From the IMG/VR virus record IMGVR_UViG_3300025585_000032, positions 62,001-126,000 of that record: a DNA stretch of 64,000 nucleotides; one strand, written 5' to 3'. This DNA is from a virus. This document shows positions 53,759 through 60,971 of this stretch, piece by piece. The position numbers and the translations under genes are program-made. The first letter of the stretch is position 1. Each line of letters starts with the position of its first letter. The notes under the pieces are model-generated. The model searched no databases, was not told the origin of the DNA, and saw only the letters and a list, made by a program, of their open reading frames with translations.

Positions 53759-54441
53759 CACAAAAATTTACATTTGCCCAGCGCGAAGAGGGTTTTGACA
53801 ATCACATTAGCCAGTCCATTCGCGGATACAACGACTTGATTGGTGATGTCATCAATCTCTCGCAGTATTTTGTAGAGAACGATACTGTCGTCTATGATAT
53901 CGGCTGTTCAACTGGCAAGATGCTTCGTGCAATGATTGGTCAGAACGAGAAAATTGCACCTCGTGCCAATTATGTAGGAATTGAGATTGAAGAAGATTTC
54001 TTCAAGTTCTTTGATGAGAATGTTCAGAGTAATTTGGAGTTCATTCGGAATGATGTGCGTGATGTAAGTTTTGCTGTCAATACATCTTTGATCACTTCTA
54101 TTTTCACTCTTCAGTTCATGCCCAGACAAGATCGTCAGGATGTCATCAATCAAATCTATAACTGTTTGATTCCCGGTGGGGCGTTCATCTTTGCCGAGAA
54201 GACGATTGGCAACAATCCGATGATTCATGAGATGCGTACATTCACCTACTATGATTTCAAGAAACTCAGTTTCACCTATGACGATATCATGACGAAGGAA
54301 AAGAAACTGCGTTCCATGTTGAAGTCCAATAGTCGTCAGGAATTGATTGAAATGTGTGAGATTGCTGGATTCAATCCCAATTCAATTGATTCGTTCTGGC
54401 AAAACTTTGCGTTTACTGGATTCATTGCAATCAAGAACTGA
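53755..54441 (+). CDS. CmoA-like carboxy-SAM synthase
   Basis: 228 residues (E. coli CmoA: 247). It aligns by eye along its whole length with CmoA, not only in the SAM fold: SIRGY (21-25, CmoA SVPGY), YDIGCSTG (47-54, YDLGCSLG), FTLQF (117-121, identical), a long IPGGAFIFAEK block (139-149), YDFKK near 166-170, RSML (186-189) containing the Arg equivalent to CmoA Arg199, and FWQNFAF near the end (WFQCFNF). CmoA makes carboxy-SAM from SAM and prephenate. No CmoB, its tRNA partner, is visible. Coupled to the preceding gene by ATGA. Confidence 0.85.
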   Translation: MTQKFTFAQREEGFDNHISQSIRGYNDLIGDVINLSQYFVENDTVVYDIGCSTGKMLRAMIGQNEKIAPRANYVGIEIEEDFFKFFDENVQSNLEFIRNDVRDVSFAVNTSLITSIFTLQFMPRQDRQDVINQIYNCLIPGGAFIFAEKTIGNNPMIHEMRTFTYYDFKKLSFTYDDIMTKEKKLRSMLKSNSRQELIEMCEIAGFNPNSIDSFWQNFAFTGFIAIKN

Positions 54442-54470
54442 TTGGGAATTCCAATATACATATGTGGTAG

Positions 54471-54489
54471 ATGCATAGCTGCTATGCAT
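54471..54489. promoter_or_regulatory. Perfect 9-bp inverted repeat, possible operator
   Basis: ATGCATAGC, one T, GCTATGCAT: a perfect palindrome with a one-base centre. No T-run follows, and a one-base loop cannot form a good RNA hairpin, so a protein-binding site is more likely than a terminator. It lies 21 bases upstream of the -35 of the next promoter, between the modification cassette and the cobT-like gene. Confidence 0.55.
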
Positions 54490-54509
54490 TGGGAAAACAA
54501 AGATTGTCC

Positions 54510-54538
54510 TTGTTTCCAAGAAACGATCAGAGTATACT
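54510..54538 (+). promoter_or_regulatory. Sigma70-like promoter of the cobT-like gene
   Basis: TTGTTT at 54510-54515, 17-base spacer, TATACT at 54533-54538. The ATG at 54545 falls six bases after the -10, which would make the transcript leaderless or nearly so. The -35 is only partly consensus. Confidence 0.55.
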
Positions 54539-54544
54539 GACCAC

Positions 54545-56803
54545 ATGATCGAGAAAAAGACACCCACCATTCACCGGGAAGCCAAGTCACAGCTTGCGCG
54601 TCTCATGGCCAACGAGAACCTCACGGTCGAGCATCGTGCAGTTCGTACAGCGTCCTTCGACACGAATAATCGTGTTCTGACGCTTCCAATCTGGACTGAC
54701 ATGACTGGCGATATCTATGATACGCTGGTTGGTCACGAGGTTGGACATGCGCTGGATACTCCAGCGGGTGTCGATGCCATTCTTTCCGCAATCAAGGCGA
54801 TTGACGCCAACAACATGCATGGCGCCAAGATGTTCCTCAATGTGGTTGAGGATGCTCGCATTGAAAAGATGGTGCGTCGTCGTTATCCTGGTATGCGTCG
54901 TTCCTTCTCTCTCGGCTACAAGCAGCTGTTGGATCGGAACTTCTTTGGCACGATTGGTCGTGACCTGAAGACGTACAAGCTGATTGACCGCGTCAATCTG
55001 TACTTCAAGCTGGGTTCGGCTGCGATCATTGACTTCTCTCCCAAGGAGATGGAGTTGGTTCGCATGGTTGACAACAGCGAATCCTTTGAGGACGTTGTCG
55101 CCGCAGCCAAGGCGCTCTATCAATATGCCAAGGATCATAAGGAAGACCAGCCTGATCAGGACGGCGATCAGGACGAAGACTATGACATGTATCCGGATGA
55201 CGACGGAAACTATTACATGGAGAGCGAGTCTTCTGACGAAAATGACGAGGAGGATGAGTCTGACGACGAGACTGGTTCTCCTTCCGATCGGGACGATGAG
55301 GACGACGAGTCCATGTCCAAGTCCGAGGCTGAAGATGGTGAGGATGGGTCCGATGATGAGGACTCAGATTCTGAGGATGCCTCTGACTCTGAGGATGAGC
55401 CGATTGATGATGTAGGCACTTCGGAAAACAATCCGACTTCCGAGACTCAGGAGTCTTGGGAAAACCAGAAGGACAAGCTGCTCTCTGGTGCGGTTCGCGG
55501 TTACCTTTACTGCAACATTCCCGAGATTGATGGTCATAATTGGATTGTGCCTTACAAGCAGATCCATTATGGAAATGGTAAGACTGGCGAGGGGCGCATC
55601 GACGGCCTGTCTACGGTTGTTCAAGCGGAAGGCTGGAATGGTCTTCGTGGTCCGAACGAGGCCGAGCGTTTTGCCATGCTCAACAAGTTCAAGAGCGAAA
55701 ATGCACCCATCATTTCCTTCATGGTGAAGGAGTTTGAAATGCGTAAGGCTGCTGAGCAGTATGCTCGTCAGTCTATCGCCAAGACTGGCGTGATCAACAC
55801 CAACAAACTCCATACCTACAAGTACAATGACGATATCTTCCGTCGCATCACCAATGTGCCGACTGGCAAGAATCATGGTCTTGTTCTTATTCTGGATTGG
55901 TCTGGTTCCATGGGTCAGCAGATTACGGGCACCATTGAGCAGCTTCTGAACATGGCACTCTTCTGCCGTCGTGTCCAGATTCCGTTTGAGGTGTTTGCAT
56001 TCAGCGATGGTTATCACCCGCATCCTGAAGGGGCAAGTAATTTCAAGTATGATAATGGCGATATGATGATCACCTATGGACTCTCGCTTCTTCAGCTTCT
56101 GTCCTCTACCATGAAGCCGAAGGAACTCAATGATGCCATGGGCAATCTTCTCGCTCTTGGAGAAAACTTCAGGCCGGGTAATCGCAATACTCGTCCCATG
56201 GGGTACTTCCATCTCAATGGAACTCCGCTTGATGGTGCGTTGCTTTGCCTTCCGAGCATCGTGAATGCTTTCCGCAAGCGTAACAAGCTGCAGATCGTCA
56301 ATACGATCATCCTTACCGATGGTGAGAATTCCTATAGTCCCGAGATCAATGACAAGGAATATGCCCGTTGGGGTAATAAGGTTCTTGTGGTTCGCGACAA
56401 GGTGACCAAGGCTGAGTATACCTGTTCTATGCATGGTGGTGAAGAACTTACCAAGATTCTCCTCAAGAACCTTGAGGATCGTACCAATGCAAACGTCATT
56501 GGTTACTATCTGGTCAGTGGATCTTCTCGTACCCTGAGGCAGGCTATTAGTCCGTATTTTCCTGACGATATTGAGAATGCGTTCAATAAGTTCAATGAAA
56601 AGAGGTACGTGGAGATCACCAGTAGGGGTTACACCTACTACTATGTGATCAAGGGTAACAATCTTCAGATTGAAACTGAGGAGCTGGATATCGGTCGTGC
56701 AACTTCTGCCAAGGCTATTGCCAAGGCATTTGGAAAGTACTCCAAGAACAAGTTGGACAATCGTGTCATGCTTTCCAGGTTCATTGAAAAGATTTCGGCT
56801 TGA
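54545..56803 (+). CDS. CobT-like protein with HEXXH and VWA domains
   Basis: 752 residues. An HEVGH zinc-protease-type motif (64-68) is followed by EDARIE (102-107), whose first Glu could be the third ligand. About residues 198-300 are extremely acidic (Asp/Glu/Ser). The C-terminal VWA domain has a complete MIDAS start DWSGSMG (451-457) and a later LTDGENSYS. This order (N-terminal domain, acidic linker, VWA) is that of cobaltochelatase CobT and CobT-like phage proteins; its partner CobS is the next gene. Role could be cobalt insertion for B12 or a phage-specific AAA/VWA remodelling pair. Base composition is richer in GC than neighbouring genes. Confidence 0.75.
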   Translation: MIEKKTPTIHREAKSQLARLMANENLTVEHRAVRTASFDTNNRVLTLPIWTDMTGDIYDTLVGHEVGHALDTPAGVDAILSAIKAIDANNMHGAKMFLNVVEDARIEKMVRRRYPGMRRSFSLGYKQLLDRNFFGTIGRDLKTYKLIDRVNLYFKLGSAAIIDFSPKEMELVRMVDNSESFEDVVAAAKALYQYAKDHKEDQPDQDGDQDEDYDMYPDDDGNYYMESESSDENDEEDESDDETGSPSDRDDEDDESMSKSEAEDGEDGSDDEDSDSEDASDSEDEPIDDVGTSENNPTSETQESWENQKDKLLSGAVRGYLYCNIPEIDGHNWIVPYKQIHYGNGKTGEGRIDGLSTVVQAEGWNGLRGPNEAERFAMLNKFKSENAPIISFMVKEFEMRKAAEQYARQSIAKTGVINTNKLHTYKYNDDIFRRITNVPTGKNHGLVLILDWSGSMGQQITGTIEQLLNMALFCRRVQIPFEVFAFSDGYHPHPEGASNFKYDNGDMMITYGLSLLQLLSSTMKPKELNDAMGNLLALGENFRPGNRNTRPMGYFHLNGTPLDGALLCLPSIVNAFRKRNKLQIVNTIILTDGENSYSPEINDKEYARWGNKVLVVRDKVTKAEYTCSMHGGEELTKILLKNLEDRTNANVIGYYLVSGSSRTLRQAISPYFPDDIENAFNKFNEKRYVEITSRGYTYYYVIKGNNLQIETEELDIGRATSAKAIAKAFGKYSKNKLDNRVMLSRFIEKISA

Positions 56804-56828
56804 CATTCCCAATCTTGTATTGTATTCT
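56800..56828 (+). promoter_or_regulatory. Sigma70-like promoter of the cobS-like gene
   Basis: TTGACA at 56800-56805, 17-base spacer, TATTCT at 56823-56828. The -35 overlaps the TGA stop codon of the cobT-like gene. The cobS-like ATG is 26 bases after the -10, with an AGAGGAAA Shine-Dalgarno. Confidence 0.75.
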
Positions 56829-56853
56829 TAGATCATAACCTGAGAGGAAATAA

Positions 56854-58065
56854 ATGTCTCTGACCAACAAGCAGATTGCCTTCATCAAGCTGGCAAACGC
56901 AAACGGTTTTACCAGCACGATTTCCCGCAAGGACGCAAAGGCGCTTTGCAAGGCTAATGACTTCAAGTGGCCGCGATGGATTGCGATTGACGACCAGTAT
57001 CGTCACGCTCGCGGCGTCTATAGGCTTCCCAAGATTGATAGTGAGGTAAGTGTGCCTAAGGTTTCTCGGATTGATACGCCCGTGCAGCAGGCTCCTGCAC
57101 CGACCATGAATCTTCAGGTTCTTGGTACGAATGTGGCGGAATCGCTCATTCCAATGCCCAATCGCAAGTATGTGCCATTTGGCAACTTTGCCGATGTTGA
57201 GGCTATCATTTCTTCCACTCTATTCTATCCGATCTATGTCACGGGTCTGTCTGGCAACGGCAAGACCATGATGATTGAGCAGGTCTGTGCCAAGGCTCGG
57301 CGCGAGATGGTTCGCGTCAATATCACGGCCGAGACTGACGAAGACGATCTTATCGGCGGCTTCCGTCTGATTGATGGTCAGACCGTGTGGCATAATGGTC
57401 CTGTGGTCATGGCCATGGAGCGTGGTGCTGTACTGCTCCTGGACGAGGTTGACCTTGGTTCAATTAAGCTGATGTGCCTTCAGCCCGTGCTTGAGGGTAA
57501 GCCGATCTTCATCAAAAAGATCAACAAGCTGGTTCAGCCTGCCAAGGGCTTCACGGTTGTTGCTACTGCAAACACCAAGGGTAAGGGTTCAGACGATGGT
57601 CGCTTCATTGGCACCAACGTGATGAACGAGGCTTTCCTTGAGCGTTTTTCCATCACCCTTGAGCAGGAGTATCCGCCTGCTGTAACCGAGAAGAAGATCC
57701 TTCTCAACATCCTGGATCGCTCTGCGGACAATGACAAGGAGTTTGCCGAGCTGCTTATCAAGTGGGCAGAGGCAATTCGCCGCACCTATTATGATGGTGG
57801 TGTGACCGAGATCATTTCCACTCGTCGTTTGGTGCATATCTGCGAGGCGTATAACATCTTCTCCAAGGATCGCAAGAAGGCGATTCAGCTCTGTCTCAAT
57901 CGGTTTGATGCGGACACCAAGAATTCGTTCATGGATCTGTATACCAAGATTGATGCTGAGGTCAATCCTCCTGTGGTTGCTGCGCCTGGCACCGACAGCC
58001 CGACTGTTCAGGCTGAGATGTCGCTTGAGGACAAGATCAAGGCGGCTGACGAAATTCCCTTCTGA
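56854..58065 (+). CDS. cobS: CobS-like AAA+ ATPase
   Basis: 403 residues. Walker A GLSGNGKTMM (131-140), Walker B VLLLDEVDLGS, sensor 1 VVATANTKG and an arginine-finger region (EAFLERFSITL), all of the MoxR/CobS AAA+ class. An N-terminal domain of about 65 residues (LTNKQIAFIKLANANGF, FKWPRWIAIDDQ) precedes it. CobS is common in cyanophages and some alphaproteobacterial T4-like phages. Here it is paired with a CobT-like VWA partner, which most such phages lack as far as I recall. GC-rich like its neighbour. Confidence 0.85.
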   Translation: MSLTNKQIAFIKLANANGFTSTISRKDAKALCKANDFKWPRWIAIDDQYRHARGVYRLPKIDSEVSVPKVSRIDTPVQQAPAPTMNLQVLGTNVAESLIPMPNRKYVPFGNFADVEAIISSTLFYPIYVTGLSGNGKTMMIEQVCAKARREMVRVNITAETDEDDLIGGFRLIDGQTVWHNGPVVMAMERGAVLLLDEVDLGSIKLMCLQPVLEGKPIFIKKINKLVQPAKGFTVVATANTKGKGSDDGRFIGTNVMNEAFLERFSITLEQEYPPAVTEKKILLNILDRSADNDKEFAELLIKWAEAIRRTYYDGGVTEIISTRRLVHICEAYNIFSKDRKKAIQLCLNRFDADTKNSFMDLYTKIDAEVNPPVVAAPGTDSPTVQAEMSLEDKIKAADEIPF

Positions 58066-58071
58066 AAATAC

Positions 58072-58100
58072 TTGACATTCCATTTCAACATTGATATAAT
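58072..58100 (+). promoter_or_regulatory. Consensus sigma70 promoter
   Basis: TTGACA at 58072-58077, 17-base spacer, TATAAT at 58095-58100: both hexamers and spacing are perfect. It begins six bases after the cobS-like stop and would give an RNA with about a 75-base leader before the ATG at 58181. Confidence 0.9.
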
Positions 58101-58180
58101 GTTGAATAATGGAGCGACGTTCTTGGTTGCTCGTCACTCCGTTTCTCTCTAGTGCAACCTTTTGTTATGGAGTAAAATAT

Positions 58181-58450
58181 ATGGCTAAGATCTCTGCTAA
58201 GACTCGTATGCTTCAGGCTCTCAAGGGCAATGGCGCATACAACACCTTCTCGGTTGCTCAGGGTCGCAATCGTTTCGGTGTGACGAATGTTTCAGCTCGT
58301 ATCGCTGAGCTGCGTCAGGATGGTCATTCCATCTATACGAACGTTCGTCGTCGTGGCGATGGCAGCAAGGTCCGCGTCTATCGTCTTGGCACTCCGACCA
58401 AGGCCATGAAGGCTGCGGCTCGCAAGACGAAGACTCGTCGTTCTGCCTGA
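58181..58450 (+). CDS. Small basic helix-turn-helix protein
   Basis: 89 residues. I chose the ATG at 58181 because it has a GGAG Shine-Dalgarno; an upstream in-frame ATG at 58109 would give an unlikely N-terminus. FSVAQGRNRFGVTNVSARIA followed by ELRQDGHSIYTN has the pattern of a small helix-turn-helix domain (PF14090-like from memory), and the C-terminus is strongly basic (KAAARKTKTRRSA). With a perfect early-type promoter in front and a terminator behind, it is a monocistronic, probably abundant, DNA-binding protein; a regulator of host or phage transcription is likely. Confidence 0.7.
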   Translation: MAKISAKTRMLQALKGNGAYNTFSVAQGRNRFGVTNVSARIAELRQDGHSIYTNVRRRGDGSKVRVYRLGTPTKAMKAAARKTKTRRSA

Positions 58451-58474
58451 TTCAATAGTTCATATTGAGTCCAT

Positions 58475-58507
58475 GAAGGGGAAGAGAAATCTTCCCCTTC
58501 TTCATTT
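58475..58507 (+). terminator. Rho-independent terminator
   Basis: Perfect 11-bp stem GAAGGGGAAGA / TCTTCCCCTTC with a GAAA tetraloop (58486-58489) and a short T-rich tail (TTCATTT). It closes the helix-turn-helix gene and marks the right border of the GC-rich block. Confidence 0.9.
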
Positions 58508-58512
58508 GCTAA

Positions 58513-58519
58513 CTAAATA
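58513..58519 (+). promoter_or_regulatory. Candidate late promoter (CTAAATA)
   Basis: CTAAATA directly behind the terminator and 41 bases before the glycosyltransferase start. Weak motif; no clear sigma70 element is visible in this gap. Confidence 0.3.
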
Positions 58520-58560
58520 GGAGTATGGTTTAGTAATTACTTTTTTGATTGGAGTACACT

Positions 58561-59376
58561 ATGGAAATTTCTATCTCTGTTGACGAACTACGCAAAAGAA
58601 AGTTGTTTATCGCCACACCAATGTATGGTGGTATGGCAAATGGACTTTACATGAAGTCCTGTCTAGATCTACAGTCTATACTAAATCAATATGGCGTTGA
58701 AGCCAAGTTTTCATTTCTATTCAACGAATCCCTCATCACTCGCGCAAGAAATTATTTGACTGATGAGTTTTTGAGAAATGAACAGTTTACTCATCTTCTA
58801 TTTTTGGATTCGGATATTCACTTTAATCCACAAGATGTTGTCACGATGCTTGCACTTGACAAGGACATCATTGGTGGACCATATCCCAAGAAGTCAATCA
58901 ATTGGGGTAATGTTGCAAACGCCGTAAGAAGCAAGCCTGATATTGAGGCTGGAGAACTTGAAGGATTGGTTGGCGAATTTGTATTCAATCCTGTTGCTGG
59001 AACAAAGCAGTTCTCTATTACTGAACCACTTGAAGTCATGGAAATCGGAACAGGTTTCATGATGATCAAGCGAGAGGTCTTCAAGAAGTTTGAAGACGCA
59101 TATCCAGAGTATCGTTACAAGCCAGATCATGTTGGTCAAAAGCATTTTGACGGCTCGCGATACATTCATGCATATTTTGATACGATCATTGATCGTGGAC
59201 CAAATGCTCCTGGCTCATCCGAGAGATACCTTTCAGAAGATTATTTCTTCTGTCAGATGAGCCGTAAAATCGGCATCAAGATTTGGTTGTGCCCGTGGAT
59301 GAAGACGCAACACGTTGGCACATATGCGTTTACTGGTGATCTTCCAAGAATTGCACAGTATACGGGACGTATATGA
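58561..59376 (+). CDS. GT-A type glycosyltransferase
   Basis: 271 residues from the ATG at 58561 (GGAG eight bases before); a TTG at 58549 is less likely. KLFIATPMYGGMANGLYMKS is the nucleotide-sugar fold start, HLLFLDSDIHFNP carries the DxD-type metal site, and SEDYFFCQMSRKIGIKIWL is a GT-A C-terminal motif with the possible catalytic acidic pair. Genes of this kind are widespread in cyanophage-like myoviruses; the acceptor is unknown and might be modified DNA, a virion protein or the host surface. Overlaps the next gene by four bases. Confidence 0.75.
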   Translation: MEISISVDELRKRKLFIATPMYGGMANGLYMKSCLDLQSILNQYGVEAKFSFLFNESLITRARNYLTDEFLRNEQFTHLLFLDSDIHFNPQDVVTMLALDKDIIGGPYPKKSINWGNVANAVRSKPDIEAGELEGLVGEFVFNPVAGTKQFSITEPLEVMEIGTGFMMIKREVFKKFEDAYPEYRYKPDHVGQKHFDGSRYIHAYFDTIIDRGPNAPGSSERYLSEDYFFCQMSRKIGIKIWLCPWMKTQHVGTYAFTGDLPRIAQYTGRI

Positions 59377-59981
59377 TTATTGGATTTGTTGGTACTATCG
59401 GTAGCGGTAAAGGAACTGCTGGCGATATATTGGCGCAGCGGGGCTTCTTTACTGAAAGTTTCGCTGCGCCTCTAAAGGATATAACTGCAAGTCTTTTCGG
59501 TTGGCCAAGACATCTTGTCGAAGGTGATACAACTGAGTCTCGCGAATTTCGTGAAACAAGAGACGAGTGGTGGTCCAATAGATTCGGCAAAGATATCACT
59601 CCGCGTTTGATATTGCAGCTCATTGGTACTGAGTGTATGCGCGAGTGTATACACTCAGACTTCTGGGTTGCGTGTCTCGAAAGACGAATAAAGCAGAATC
59701 ACGATTATGTGATTACAGATGTTCGTTTTCCTAACGAGATTGATTCCATTCACAAGATGGGTGGAAAGATTGTAGAGATTCAACGCGGAAAACCTGCGGA
59801 TTGGTATGTACATGCTTGCATGTATAACAATGGCGATTCTGGTGTAAAGCCTAGTGCTCATTATTCGGAGTGGGCATGGATGGGATACAAGACTGACTAC
59901 ACATTGAACAATGATGGGTCTTTGGAAGACCTTGAAAATGACATTGAATTGATGCTTGAGTGCTTGACACCACCAAGGTAA
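59373..59981 (+). CDS. 1: Deoxynucleoside monophosphate kinase (gp1-like)
   Basis: 202 residues. P-loop GTIGSGKGT (8-16), then LKDITASLFGWPRHLVEGDT, RLILQLIGTECMRE and the YVITDVRFPNEIDSI strand are those of T4 gp1 dNMP kinase. It raises dNMPs toward triphosphates for phage replication. Coupled to the glycosyltransferase by ATGA. Its last codons carry the -35 box of the clamp promoter. Confidence 0.85.
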   Translation: MIIGFVGTIGSGKGTAGDILAQRGFFTESFAAPLKDITASLFGWPRHLVEGDTTESREFRETRDEWWSNRFGKDITPRLILQLIGTECMRECIHSDFWVACLERRIKQNHDYVITDVRFPNEIDSIHKMGGKIVEIQRGKPADWYVHACMYNNGDSGVKPSAHYSEWAWMGYKTDYTLNNDGSLEDLENDIELMLECLTPPR

Positions 59982-59992
59982 AGTGATACTAT
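59964..59992 (+). promoter_or_regulatory. Sigma70-like promoter of gp45
   Basis: TTGACA at 59964-59969, 17-base spacer, TACTAT at 59987-59992, 28 bases before the sliding clamp ATG. The -35 is inside the dNMP kinase gene. Confidence 0.75.
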
Positions 59993-60020
59993 TATCTTCA
60001 TACAACTATGGAGTTTTGTT

Positions 60021-60686
60021 ATGAAATTCTCACAAGAGACGATGAATGTCTTGAAGAACTTCTCCCAAATCAATCAGGGAATCTTCTTCAAGAAGGGTGA
60101 TGTAGTTTCAACTATCTCACCTCAGAAAAACATTTTGGCCGAGGCTACAATCAAGGAAAGTTTTCCAAGAGACTTCGGCATCTATGATCTTCCAAACTTT
60201 CTGAGTGTGCTTTCTCTTAGCAAGGAAGATCCAGAAGTTGCTTTTGAAGACAAGCAGCTTACCCTCATTGGCAACAATGGTCGTGCGACGATCACCTATC
60301 GTTATACTGATGCATCTATGATTGTTTGTCCGCCAGACAAGAAGCTGACTGTACCATCTGCAACGGTATCGTTTGATCTTACTGAAGTTGATCTTGCTTG
60401 GGTATCTCGTTGTGCTGCAGTACTTCAGCAGCCAAACGTATCCATCGAGAGTGATGGTGAAAAGGTGTATGTGTCTACATTCGATTCAACAAATGATTCC
60501 ACACATACACAGAAACTCACGATTGCTGATGGCAATGGTGAGACATACAAGTTTGTTCTTCGCACCGAAAACCTGAAGCTGCTGCCAGCAGATTACAAGG
60601 TTGAGGCTACCAAGGGAATTATCACATTCTCCGCGAAGAACTCGGCAATCAAGTATTGGATTGCAACTGAAAAGACAAAGGAGTGA
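60021..60686 (+). CDS. 45: DNA polymerase sliding clamp gp45
   Basis: 221 residues (T4: 228). FSQETMNVLKNFSQINQGIF, KKGDVVSTISPQKNILAEA, FGIYDLPNFLSVLSL and the C-terminal KVEATKGIITFSAKNSAIKY strand match gp45. It forms the trimeric clamp for the replicase and is also the mobile enhancer that activates late transcription with gp55. Start of the clamp-loader operon. Confidence 0.95.
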   Translation: MKFSQETMNVLKNFSQINQGIFFKKGDVVSTISPQKNILAEATIKESFPRDFGIYDLPNFLSVLSLSKEDPEVAFEDKQLTLIGNNGRATITYRYTDASMIVCPPDKKLTVPSATVSFDLTEVDLAWVSRCAAVLQQPNVSIESDGEKVYVSTFDSTNDSTHTQKLTIADGNGETYKFVLRTENLKLLPADYKVEATKGIITFSAKNSAIKYWIATEKTKE

Positions 60687-60689
60687 TCA

Positions 60690-60971
60690 ATGTCTACAAT
60701 TGGAAACAATAGTGGTGTTCCTTCTCTGGATCCAGAGGAGATCAAGAAGATTGTTGATGCCGTCAATGTCATCAATGATAGCATGACGCGAGTTGCTGCC
60801 GAGCGTGATCTTGTAAAAGAGACAGTCAATAGGATTCATGAGGAAACAGGTTTTCCTAAGAAGCTGTTGCGTCGTATTGCAAAGACACATTATCAGAGAT
60901 CCTTTGAAATGGATCTACAAGAAAATCGTGACTTTGAAAGCACATACGAGACGATCACCAACAAGAAGTAA
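60690..60971 (+). CDS. DsbA-like double-stranded DNA-binding protein
   Basis: 93 residues. The C-terminal 60 residues (ERDLVKETVNRIHEETGFPK, LLRRIAKTHYQRSFEMDLQE) have the helical layout of T4 DsbA, a small double-stranded DNA-binding protein linked to late transcription; a typical ending is E..E....YE. Start is three bases after gp45 with a good Shine-Dalgarno overlapping its stop. The assignment rests on pattern and length. Confidence 0.6.
   Translation: MSTIGNNSGVPSLDPEEIKKIVDAVNVINDSMTRVAAERDLVKETVNRIHEETGFPKKLLRRIAKTHYQRSFEMDLQENRDFESTYETITNKK

Noticed and set aside
53755-54441. CmoA-like gene acting in tRNA cmo5U formation
   Set aside because: Preferred against because no CmoB or tRNA gene is visible and it is translationally coupled to DNA-acting genes; not excluded, because the host could supply CmoB.
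54442-54544. Possible tRNA gene in the gap with hairpins
   Set aside because: The arms do not form a cloverleaf and there is no T-arm GTTCRA-type sequence. No tRNA was found in any gap of the window.
55364-56812. 482-codon open frame on the - strand inside the cobT-like gene
   Set aside because: It is fully antisense to a gene with clear HEXXH and VWA motifs, has no recognisable domain, and long antisense frames are expected where third positions are GC-rich.
58109-58180. Longer N-terminus for the helix-turn-helix gene
   Set aside because: The region reads as an untranslated leader between the consensus promoter and a good Shine-Dalgarno; the extra residues would be hydrophobic and unlike the rest of the protein.
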